Below, in pieces: positions 35,319 through 43,217 of a DNA stretch of 64,000 nt. Position 1 is the stretch's first letter; each line of letters begins with the position of its first letter. Both the position numbers and the translations under genes were made by a program. Under the pieces are notes generated by a model. That model did no database searches. It was not told the DNA's origin and saw only the letters and a program-made list of their open reading frames with translations. This stretch comes from an uncultured Anaerolineae bacterium (GTDB lineage: Bacteria; Chloroflexota; Anaerolineae; Aggregatilineales; Phototrophicaceae), in the NCBI GenBank assembly GCA_934216615.1, contig CAKQCB010000003.1, forward strand, positions 248,001 through 312,000. The letters are read 5' to 3'.

Positions 35319-36155
35319 TTAAGAAGCTAAGCTGAGCGTCCAAAGAAGAATGAAGATGCCGACCACAATGCGGTATACACCCCACCCCACAAAGGTATGT
35401 TTCGCTACGAAAGCCAATAACCAGCGGATCACAAACCACGCAACAATCCCCGCGATCACAGCGCCGATGACCAAGTACAGCAGGCTGTCGCCTTGTAATT
35501 CATCAAGGCTAAGCACAAGCTCAGCAATCGTCGCCCCGCCCAACAGAGGAATAGCCAAGAAGAAGGAAAAGCGCGTTGCAGAGCTACGATCTAAGCCGGA
35601 AAGCAACCCACCGATGATCGTCGATGCCGAACGAGATACCCCCGGAATGAGCGCGAACATCTGAAACGCACCGATGATGAACGCTTGACGGAACGAGATC
35701 GGGATGATGCCTTTTTCTGTTTGGGTAGTGGAAGCAATCGGCTTATTTCTGCTGAACGCCAATTCCACAATGATGAGCACAATACCACCGACAATGAGCG
35801 ATAAAGCGACCACTTCGTTACGAAATAAATGCTCTTTGACAAACCCACGTAAAAGAAAGCCAACAATCGCAAAAGGAACGCCTGCAATGATGATCGCCAG
35901 CCAAAAATGCTGTACGTCGCGGTCAGTGGTGACTGACTTCACCTGCGCCCATAAGTCACGACGATAGAAAAGCAGGACAGCCACAACTGCCCCTAACTGA
36001 ATAAAGATATTGAACGTATCAATATATGAGGGGGTGAACTGCAACAAGGAAGAAGTGACGATTAAATGCCCCGTCGAAGAAATGGGCAAAAATTCGGTAA
36101 TTCCCTCGACAATCCCTAAGATGATCACATTGATGATATCGGCCACAAAAATCAC
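35319..36155 (-). CDS. uppP: Undecaprenyl-diphosphatase
   Basis: A 278-residue integral membrane enzyme that removes one phosphate from undecaprenyl diphosphate, recycling the lipid carrier of cell-wall precursors. The two catalytic regions are clear: GIVEGITEFLPISSTGHLIV near 14-33, with the paired Glu residues, and PGVSRSASTIIGGLLSGLDR near 180-199. Seven or eight hydrophobic helices are predicted. The gene starts with a GTG. It probably forms its own unit, since a terminator follows and the MFS gene upstream is 59 bases away on the same strand. Confidence 0.93.
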   Translation of the reverse strand: MIFVADIINVIILGIVEGITEFLPISSTGHLIVTSSLLQFTPSYIDTFNIFIQLGAVVAVLLFYRRDLWAQVKSVTTDRDVQHFWLAIIIAGVPFAIVGFLLRGFVKEHLFRNEVVALSLIVGGIVLIIVELAFSRNKPIASTTQTEKGIIPISFRQAFIIGAFQMFALIPGVSRSASTIIGGLLSGLDRSSATRFSFFLAIPLLGGATIAELVLSLDELQGDSLLYLVIGAVIAGIVAWFVIRWLLAFVAKHTFVGWGVYRIVVGIFILLWTLSLAS

Positions 36156-36214
36156 TTTCTGAATGGGTCAGTATCTGACAAAACGCATCGCTATTATAAG
36201 ACGGTCAGCAGAGA

Positions 36215-37495
36215 TCACATAGAAAGTGATTCAGATGCGGCGAGAATCACCGCATTGTTTTGTTCACGCCGTTCGATATTGCGCAAAATGACGATCCATA
36301 AAAAGATCGGGATCAGCGAGATGAACCCTGTAGCAATGGCGACGTGACGCACAAATTCAGGGCCTAACGCCTCAATCGCCCAGCCTGTCAACAAAATACT
36401 GACGACGGTCGCCAGTTGGAAACCCGCCATATCCAACGAGAACATACGCCCTTGAAGTTCTTTAGGAATCGTCTTTTGGATGATGACCGAACTATAAATC
36501 CAGTACAAGCCCCCACCAATAGCGCGGATGAGCAGACCCACACATGCCCAAAGTAAACTGGGTGACCAACCAAAGACAAACCACCCCACCGCCAAGAACA
36601 TAAACCCAAATAAGACGAGACGGCGCATGCGCTTCACAGTGCCGTCGTTCTGACGTTCGAAGATCACAGGCACAAGGATGGAGCCAATGCCGAACGCCGT
36701 CCACATCAACCCCATCGAGCCAGTGCCATCCACCCCTACAACAAAGATCGTCGTGGCGAAGATGGTCATGAAAGTATCAATATTGCCCAGACTGCCCCAC
36801 ATCTTAATGAGCAAGACGAATGAGGTTTGAGGGTTCTGCTTGACCCAAACCAACCCGCTTTTAAAGTCTTGTTTGGTCAACGTTTCAACATCCGCTTTGG
36901 CGTGTGGTTGGGCGTCGGCAGAAACACGGATGCGCGTTAAGAACCAAGTAGAAATCGCAAAGGTGGCCGCGATCACGACCAGCGCAAATTCAATCCCGAT
37001 GAGTGACGTGACAATTCCCCCCAACGCTCCACCCACAGCCAGCATCACCGACCAGGTGATGCTTCCCAACATATTGGCGGTGATGAGGTCTTCACTGCGC
37101 ACCAGCGTGGGCAGAAATGCGTTACGGCCCGGTTCAAACAACGCAGAGAAACTAAACTGAATCACGATCAGCACGTACAACAGCCATAAGCGGTCCGGCG
37201 TGAGCGCGAACAAATAGCCGATCACCGTAAAGAAACGGGCGACGTCGCTAATGATGAGCAGGGTTCGACGGTCATAACGATCTAATAACACCCCAGCGAT
37301 GGGGCTGACGATTAACGGGGGTAGAAAACGCGCTAATAAATACAGCGTGATGGCAAACGGGCTATCGCTGTTTCGCACCACCAAAGCAGATAAAACAATC
37401 GTATTAAACCAATCCCCTAAAAGGCTGATCGCTTGCGCCAGCCATAGGGACAAATAGTTCGGGTTATTTCGCAATAAATGCACGTAACGTTGCAT
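36215..37495 (-). CDS. MFS transporter (EntS/MFS_3-like exporter)
   Basis: A 426-residue inner-membrane protein with about 12 predicted helices. The MFS loop between helices 2 and 3 is GVLLDRYDRRTLLIISD, near 63-79, a form of the G-x-x-x-D-R-x-x-R-R motif. SALFEPGRNAFLPTLVRSED (about 115-134) is typical of the MFS_3 group, which exports siderophores, macrolides or other drugs by proton exchange. No siderophore genes are nearby. It may be cotranscribed with uppP downstream. The substrate is unknown. Confidence 0.84.
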   Translation of the reverse strand: MQRYVHLLRNNPNYLSLWLAQAISLLGDWFNTIVLSALVVRNSDSPFAITLYLLARFLPPLIVSPIAGVLLDRYDRRTLLIISDVARFFTVIGYLFALTPDRLWLLYVLIVIQFSFSALFEPGRNAFLPTLVRSEDLITANMLGSITWSVMLAVGGALGGIVTSLIGIEFALVVIAATFAISTWFLTRIRVSADAQPHAKADVETLTKQDFKSGLVWVKQNPQTSFVLLIKMWGSLGNIDTFMTIFATTIFVVGVDGTGSMGLMWTAFGIGSILVPVIFERQNDGTVKRMRRLVLFGFMFLAVGWFVFGWSPSLLWACVGLLIRAIGGGLYWIYSSVIIQKTIPKELQGRMFSLDMAGFQLATVVSILLTGWAIEALGPEFVRHVAIATGFISLIPIFLWIVILRNIERREQNNAVILAASESLSM

Positions 37496-37693
37496 ATAAC
37501 TCTTTCATGATGAATAACGTTCGGTTCTTTGGGGTCTAGCCACCAACGGCTAAAGAGGATACAAGAATGTTTCTAAGTCCATCTATGACCGTTTTATTCT
37601 GTATAATCTCTACAATTTTGTATGCTAAACACTGCCAGAGAAATTCATTTAGCCGTTGTATCAACACTGAATCGTTAGTCTAGTCCAATGGAG

Positions 37694-37715
37694 TTCATGG
37701 GTTTTCACCCATGAA
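37694..37715. promoter_or_regulatory. 9-bp inverted repeat in the ABC exporter leader
   Basis: Perfect arms TTCATGGGT (37694-37702) and ACCCATGAA (37707-37715) with a 4-base loop, 54 bases before the first exporter gene. No T-run follows. It may be an operator for a drug-responsive regulator or a leader hairpin. Confidence 0.35.
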
Positions 37716-37769
37716 ACCTATTCACAACCCTGTTGGTTGCCCAGATAAACTTTTCAAAAAGGAGATGCT

Positions 37770-39638
37770 TTGAGCAGCTTCGACGTTTTAGTACGCTTAT
37801 TCCAATATGTTAAATCCTATAAGTTGTGGACATTCCTCGCGCTCATCGGGCTTGTAATCAGCACTGCACTCTCGGTAGCAATTCCTAATCTATTACAAGG
37901 TGTGATCGATCAAGGCGTAGCAAGCGGGAACACCAATTATATGTTGAGCGCTGGTTTGCTCGTCATCCTGCTTGGTTTTGGGCGTGGTGTCGTTGGGTTT
38001 TTCTTCCGTTATTACAGCGAAAAAATGTCCCATTTCATCGCTTATGATATGCGGAATGCGCTATATAACAAGGTACAAAACCAGTCCTTCACATACCATG
38101 ATAACAGCCAAACCGGCACGCTGATCACCCGCGCCATCAGTGACGTTTCGGAAGTTCAGCGTTTTTACGCTTATGGCGTTATTGACGGCTTGAGCACCAT
38201 TTTACTCTTGATCTTCGCCATGACTTCGATGCTGCTCACCAGCCCAATCCTCGCGCTGATCACGTTTATCCCGTTGGTTCCCCTCGCCTTTTTCTCCAAA
38301 AACTTCGCTCAATCGGTTGACCCGCGTTGGAAGAAGATCATGGATCGTCTGCAAATATTGGGGAATTACATCCAAGAAAACGCGCTCGGTGCGGAAGTCG
38401 TCCGCGCGTTTGCCCGTGAAGATCACGAAATCAAGAAATTTAAGACCGACAATCAGCTTTTGTACCATGAACAAATCGCGCTGGTTTCACGCTGGGGCAG
38501 TTATATCCCCTTGAGCACATTCATCATCGCCTTTTCTACAGCCCTCTTGTTACTGGTGGGTAGCCTGATGGAAAGCGCGGGTATGGGTGGCATTACCGTA
38601 GGATTGATCGTCTCTTTCAATGCGTATGTCTTGCTGATGGCGATGCCGATCCGCTTTCTAGGCTTTGCGATCCTCATCATCACGCAAGGGTTGAGCAGTG
38701 CGCGCCGTGTGTTCGAAATCATGGATGCGCCCGAAGAAGTTGTCGATGCGTCGGATGCAAAATCCATCCAGACATTTAAAGGCGACGTGCGCTTTGAAGA
38801 TGTCACGCTCACGTATAAACACAGCACACAACCCGCCCTCAAGAATATTCATTTAGAGGCGAAAGCGGGCGAAGTCATCGCCTTGATTGGCGCTACGGGC
38901 GCGGGCAAAACTTCACTGGTGAGCCTCATCCCACGCTTTTATGATGTCACATCGGGGCGCGTCACCATTGATGGCATTGATGTCCGCGACATGAAGCTGG
39001 ACGAGCTACGCCATCAGGTGGGGTTTGTATTGCAACAATCATTGTTGTTCAGCGCGTCTGTTGCTGAAAATATCGCCTATGGCAACCCTAACGCCACGAT
39101 GGAGCAAATCATCGCCGCGGCTAAAGCCGCCGACGCGCACAACTTCATCATGGATTTGGCCGAAGGCTACGATACGCCGATTGGCGAACGCGGGATCACC
39201 CTTTCGGGGGGGCAAAAACAACGTATTGCGATTGCACGCGCCATTTTGATCGACCCACGTATTTTAATTTTGGATGATGCCACCAGCAGTGTCGATACAC
39301 GCACTGAATTTTCCATCCGCGAAGCGCTGAGCAAAGTCATGGAAGGTCGCACGACATTCATCATCGCCCAACGGCTCAACAGCGTCCAAAATGCGGATCA
39401 AATTTTGGTGTTAAAAGAAGGCGAAATTGTCGAACGTGGCAAACATGAGGAACTCTTAGCGCTCAAAGGCTACTACGCACAAATCTATGATCTCCAACTG
39501 GCCGACCAAGAACGGGCACGCCGTGAATTGGCCGACTTTAGCAAGCTCAAGAAACACCGCGCTAACGACAACCTCATCACAGAGGGGCGCACTTCAGCGG
39601 AAGAACACCGCAAATACATCAATCAGGCGGGGAACTAA
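37770..39638 (+). CDS. ABC exporter half-transporter with degenerate ATPase site
   Basis: A 622-residue membrane protein: six-helix exporter domain (about 15-310) followed by a nucleotide-binding domain. It starts with a TTG, 5 bases after AAGGAG. Walker A is GATGAGKT (374-381) and the signature motif is canonical, LSGGQ (478-482). The catalytic glutamate after Walker B is replaced by aspartate (ILILDDATS, D503), and the switch histidine by glutamine (IIAQRLNS, Q534). These are the hallmarks of the subunit that contributes the inactive site in heterodimeric exporters such as TM287/288, BmrCD and LmrCD. Its partner gene begins 2 bases downstream. A helical tail of about 40 residues rich in Arg and Glu is extra. 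Expected cargo is lipids or drugs. Confidence 0.9.
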   Translation: MSSFDVLVRLFQYVKSYKLWTFLALIGLVISTALSVAIPNLLQGVIDQGVASGNTNYMLSAGLLVILLGFGRGVVGFFFRYYSEKMSHFIAYDMRNALYNKVQNQSFTYHDNSQTGTLITRAISDVSEVQRFYAYGVIDGLSTILLLIFAMTSMLLTSPILALITFIPLVPLAFFSKNFAQSVDPRWKKIMDRLQILGNYIQENALGAEVVRAFAREDHEIKKFKTDNQLLYHEQIALVSRWGSYIPLSTFIIAFSTALLLLVGSLMESAGMGGITVGLIVSFNAYVLLMAMPIRFLGFAILIITQGLSSARRVFEIMDAPEEVVDASDAKSIQTFKGDVRFEDVTLTYKHSTQPALKNIHLEAKAGEVIALIGATGAGKTSLVSLIPRFYDVTSGRVTIDGIDVRDMKLDELRHQVGFVLQQSLLFSASVAENIAYGNPNATMEQIIAAAKAADAHNFIMDLAEGYDTPIGERGITLSGGQKQRIAIARAILIDPRILILDDATSSVDTRTEFSIREALSKVMEGRTTFIIAQRLNSVQNADQILVLKEGEIVERGKHEELLALKGYYAQIYDLQLADQERARRELADFSKLKKHRANDNLITEGRTSAEEHRKYINQAGN

Positions 39639-39640
39639 CA

Positions 39641-41407
39641 ATGGCGGTTATAACAGCAGAACAAGATAAAACGTCATTTGATTGGGCGATTACAAAACGT
39701 CTAATGGGGTATCTCAAACCCAGTAAACGTAAAATCTACGGCGCTTTAGTAGCGTCGCTCATCAGCGCCAGCGCGGGGGTATTTGGCCCGCCGATCATCA
39801 GTTGGGCGATTGATGAGGGGGTGCAAAAGCGTGAGATCAGTACGGTGCTGGTCGGCGTGGTCGGTTACTTACTTCTGAACTTGCTCGGCGCGGCGGCCTT
39901 CCGCTTTCAAATTCGCTGGATGGCAGAAGCAGGTCAAAAGGCAATCCAAGACATCCGCGATGAGCTGTTCTCGCACATTCAACGCTTGTCGATCTCATTC
40001 TTCGCCAAATACGAAACCGGACGGTTGATCTCGCGCATCATCAACGATGTGAATACGCTTCGTGAAGCGATCACTTGGGCCGTCGTCGGCACATTCCGCG
40101 ACCTGCTCTCACTCGTCGGCATCATCATCGCGATGATCATCATCAATCTGCCTTTGACGCTCGTCGCATTGGGGATATTGGTCGTCTTGGTCATCATCGC
40201 CAACTTCTGGCGCATTTATGCCCGCAAGACCTATCTGCGCGTGGTCGAAACCAACGCACGCGCCAACGCGGAACTTGCCGAAGCGTTTAACGGGGTACGG
40301 GTCACACAAACTTACACCCGCCAGCAGTACAACTATGAACGCTTCAAGACAGAGTTCAACCGCGCCAACCGTAAAGCGTATGTTGATGCGGCGCTGGTGG
40401 CATCCCTCTTTTTCCCAAGCATTGAAATGGTCGGCGGGATTGCGACAGGGTTATTGATCTATGTAGGGGGCACGCTCGTTCTGCAACAAGATTTATCCAT
40501 CTTCACCCTGCTCACGTTCGTGCTGTATGTCGATCAATTCTTCCAGCCGATCCGTCAGCTTGCCCAACGCTACAACCTGTTCCAATCGGTCATGGCGGCG
40601 GGCGACAAATTATTCCATCTGCTGGATCGTGAGATCGAAGTCAAAGACGATGAAACGGCTATCGCCCTACCAACTATTCAGGGCGAAGTGCGCTTTGAAA
40701 ATGTCAGCTTTACGTATTCCGCCGACGATGAAAGCGCGATCACCTTAAAAGATATCAACTTGACAATTGCCCCGGGCACGTCCGTCGCTTTGGTTGGGCA
40801 TACCGGCGCAGGCAAAAGTACGCTGGTCAAACTCTTGATGCGCTTCTTCGATGTGACCGAAGGCCAACTGCTGATTGATGGCGTAGATGTGCGTTCGATC
40901 ACCCAAAACAGCTTGCGTTCGCAAATCGGCGTGGTGCTACAAGAGAGCTACTTGTTTTCGGGCACGATCATGGACAACATCCGTTATGGTCGTTTGAACG
41001 CGACGGATGCAGAAGTGATCGACGCGGCGAAAGCGGTTGGCGCGCACGAATTCATCTCTCAACTGGAAAATGGTTATCATACTGAAATTCGCGAAGGCGG
41101 TTCACAACTTTCACAGGGGCAAAAACAACTGTTGGCGTTTGCGCGTGCGCTTCTGGCCGACCCGCGTATTTTGATTCTTGATGAAGCCACAAGCAACATT
41201 GATACCCAAACTGAAAAGCTCATCCAAACCGCCCTTGAACGGTTGCTCAAAGGTCGTACCAGTTTTGTGATCGCCCATCGTTTAAGCACCATCGTTCAAT
41301 CTGACTTGATCGTGGTCATGGATCATGGGGAAATTATCGAATTGGGAAATCATAAGGAACTACTCGCATTAGGGGGTGCCTACAGCGCTTTATACACCAT
41401 GATCTAA
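39641..41407 (+). CDS. ABC exporter half-transporter, catalytic partner
   Basis: A 588-residue partner of the preceding half-transporter. It has six predicted helices (about 30-310) and a nucleotide-binding domain with Walker A GHTGAGKS (386-393), intact catalytic E515 in ILILDEATS and switch histidine H546 in IAHRLST. Its signature motif is LSQGQ (490-494) rather than LSGGQ. In the heterodimer this aberrant signature faces the degenerate Walker B site of the partner, while the partner's canonical LSGGQ completes the active site here. The fit between the two genes is exact, so they should form one asymmetric transporter. Two bases separate them. Confidence 0.92.
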   Translation: MAVITAEQDKTSFDWAITKRLMGYLKPSKRKIYGALVASLISASAGVFGPPIISWAIDEGVQKREISTVLVGVVGYLLLNLLGAAAFRFQIRWMAEAGQKAIQDIRDELFSHIQRLSISFFAKYETGRLISRIINDVNTLREAITWAVVGTFRDLLSLVGIIIAMIIINLPLTLVALGILVVLVIIANFWRIYARKTYLRVVETNARANAELAEAFNGVRVTQTYTRQQYNYERFKTEFNRANRKAYVDAALVASLFFPSIEMVGGIATGLLIYVGGTLVLQQDLSIFTLLTFVLYVDQFFQPIRQLAQRYNLFQSVMAAGDKLFHLLDREIEVKDDETAIALPTIQGEVRFENVSFTYSADDESAITLKDINLTIAPGTSVALVGHTGAGKSTLVKLLMRFFDVTEGQLLIDGVDVRSITQNSLRSQIGVVLQESYLFSGTIMDNIRYGRLNATDAEVIDAAKAVGAHEFISQLENGYHTEIREGGSQLSQGQKQLLAFARALLADPRILILDEATSNIDTQTEKLIQTALERLLKGRTSFVIAHRLSTIVQSDLIVVMDHGEIIELGNHKELLALGGAYSALYTMI

Positions 41408-41419
41408 ACGTGTATAGAG

Positions 41420-41448
41420 TTTTCACGCCTTAACCAAAGTGGTATACT
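41420..41448 (+). promoter_or_regulatory. Candidate promoter of the flavodoxin gene
   Basis: TTTTCA (41420-41425) and TATACT (41443-41448) are separated by 17 bases and lie about 70 bases before the flavodoxin start. The -10 element matches the sigma70 consensus at five of six positions and the -35 element at four of six. Confidence 0.4.
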
Positions 41449-41514
41449 GTAGGGCATTTGTGAAATACAAGGGGCTTTTGTGCCCTCATTACAACATCAA
41501 AAAGGGTATCGTCG

Positions 41515-42033
41515 ATGGGAAAGATTGGTTTGTTTTTCGGTAGCAGTACCGGAAATACGGAATTTGTCGCATATCAACTAAAAGAGGAATTCGACAAAAT
41601 CGACCCCTCATTGGTTGATGTTCACAATATTGGTTCCACTACACCTGAACAAATGCTTCAGTATAACTACCTGATTTGTGGCATTCCGACATGGAACACA
41701 GGGGAACTTCAAGACGACTGGGAATTTTTCATGCCCAAGTTAAAACAAATGGACCTAAAGGGCAAAAAAGTCGCCATTTTTGGTCTAGGTGACCAGAACG
41801 GTTATGGTTTTAACTTTCTGGACGCGGTGGGTATGTTAGCAGATGAAATGATGGCGCGCGGTGCCCAATTATGGGGCTTGTGGTCACATGAGAAATATCA
41901 ATTTGAAGATTCAAAGGCACGCGCTGAAGAATTTTTCCTCGGCCTCGGCTTTGACCAAGACGGCCAACCTGAAATGACGGGTGATCGCATCAAGGTGTGG
42001 GCGCAAAACGTGAAGAAAGAATTCGGCCTCTAA
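41515..42033 (+). CDS. Flavodoxin (long-chain type)
   Basis: A 172-residue FMN-binding electron carrier. The phosphate-binding loop is FFGSSTGNTEFVA at 7-19, and the family pattern continues with LICGIPTWNTGELQDDWEFF, where the Trp near 61 should stack on the flavin, and IFGLGDQNGYGFNFLDA for the second flavin loop. The loop inserted at about 115-140 marks it as a long-chain flavodoxin. It has its own candidate promoter and a strong terminator, so it is a single-gene unit. It could replace ferredoxin when iron is short, as in other bacteria; no Fur-like box is evident upstream. Confidence 0.92.
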   Translation: MGKIGLFFGSSTGNTEFVAYQLKEEFDKIDPSLVDVHNIGSTTPEQMLQYNYLICGIPTWNTGELQDDWEFFMPKLKQMDLKGKKVAIFGLGDQNGYGFNFLDAVGMLADEMMARGAQLWGLWSHEKYQFEDSKARAEEFFLGLGFDQDGQPEMTGDRIKVWAQNVKKEFGL

Positions 42034-42065
42034 ATCACAGCCGAAACCAAGCCTGATCTCACTTT

Positions 42066-42107
42066 AAAATCTATCATGATGTTGATCGTGATAGATTTTA
42101 TTTTTTT
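42066..42107 (+). terminator. Terminator of the flavodoxin gene
   Basis: A 15-bp stem with one G-U pair (42066-42080 with 42085-42099) and a 4-base loop, followed by an A and seven Ts. It lies 33 bases past the stop. Confidence 0.9.
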
Positions 42108-42227
42108 CAGCAAAAATTCACTGATATTCACTTGGACATATTCCGAATATAGTGTACATTAAAAAAATCAGGTTTATCTAATGTACCTAAACCCTGAATC
42201 ATCGTTTATGCACTGTTGGTTAAATTC

Positions 42228-43208
42228 ATGCAACTATCAAAAAACACCTATCTCACTACACTGTTGTATGGGTTTTTACTTCTCATCTTTACCGTAGCCC
42301 CTGTGAAAGCACAGGAATTAGCTGCTATCTTAGAAGTAATCACCCCGGGGGTTGAAGTTAAGCGCGTCAATACCGAAAACTGGATTGCCGTGAATATCGA
42401 AGCGATTGTTGGTGTAGGAGATATCATTCGTACCGATAACACAGGTCATGCCCGTGTTACCTTCTTCGCAGATGGTGTAGATACCGACATACTGCCTAGC
42501 ACTGAATTTCGCATCAACACGTTTGAAGGTTCGACCATCGAAAGCTACAACCTCACCGTTGAAGTTTTGATCGGTCAAACCACACAGCGCCTCACCCGTC
42601 TGCTCGACAGCAACGCCAATTACAACATTTTAACGCCTGCGATGGAACTGGTTGCACGCGGGACTGCATTTGCAATCCGCGTAGAAGGTGATGGACGTAG
42701 CGCGATGTTGGTCTCTGAAGGGCTTGTCGCTGCTGATAACGAAACCGAAGCAGAGGAAGTCAACCCAGGCTTTGGTATTCGTGCCGACGAAAGTTTGAGC
42801 GATGTCGTCGCCGCCACCTCTTTTGCCGAACTTGATGCCGCCTTAGACGGTTGTGTTGCCAACATCAACACGGTTGATGATGTGAGCTTAAACGTGCGTT
42901 TAGGCCCAGGGACAAACTATACCCGCATCGGCACGATTGAACCCCTAACGATTGCGCGTTTCTATGGACAGTTCAGCGATGACGAAGATTGGTTCCGCAT
43001 CCAGTTTAGAGATAGCTATGGTTGGATTCTGGCAAGCAACGTGATTTTAGCCCAAAGCTGTGCAGGATTACGTCAATTTGATGCGACCTTCGCAGGGGAA
43101 GACCCAGAAAGTTTTTCTTCCCTCACTGAAGACTTCAGCTTAACAGAGTCAAACCCTGTTCAAGAAACCTCACCTGAAGTTACGCCTGAAGCAACACCTA
43201 CCACTTAA
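42228..43208 (+). CDS. Exported FecR-like and SH3b-domain protein
   Basis: A 326-residue exported protein. The frame opens at a TTG at 42216, but the ATG at 42228 gives a clean signal peptide (QLSKNTYLTTLLYGFLLLIF, likely cut after VKA). No strong ribosome site is visible. Residues 30-165 resemble a FecR domain: IVGVGDIIRTDNTGHARVTF, the DILPSTEFRI strand and the later ARGTAFAIRV. An SH3b module follows at about 223-280 (LNVRLGPGTNYTRIG, then YGWILASNV). The C-terminus is a Pro/Thr/Glu tail. It is the first gene of an operon with a CHASE2 kinase and a second protein of the same design. It probably acts outside the membrane, modulating the kinase or binding a wall polymer; both are inferences. 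Confidence 0.75.
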   Translation: MQLSKNTYLTTLLYGFLLLIFTVAPVKAQELAAILEVITPGVEVKRVNTENWIAVNIEAIVGVGDIIRTDNTGHARVTFFADGVDTDILPSTEFRINTFEGSTIESYNLTVEVLIGQTTQRLTRLLDSNANYNILTPAMELVARGTAFAIRVEGDGRSAMLVSEGLVAADNETEAEEVNPGFGIRADESLSDVVAATSFAELDAALDGCVANINTVDDVSLNVRLGPGTNYTRIGTIEPLTIARFYGQFSDDEDWFRIQFRDSYGWILASNVILAQSCAGLRQFDATFAGEDPESFSSLTEDFSLTESNPVQETSPEVTPEATPTT

Positions 43209-43217
43209 AAAGCGATC

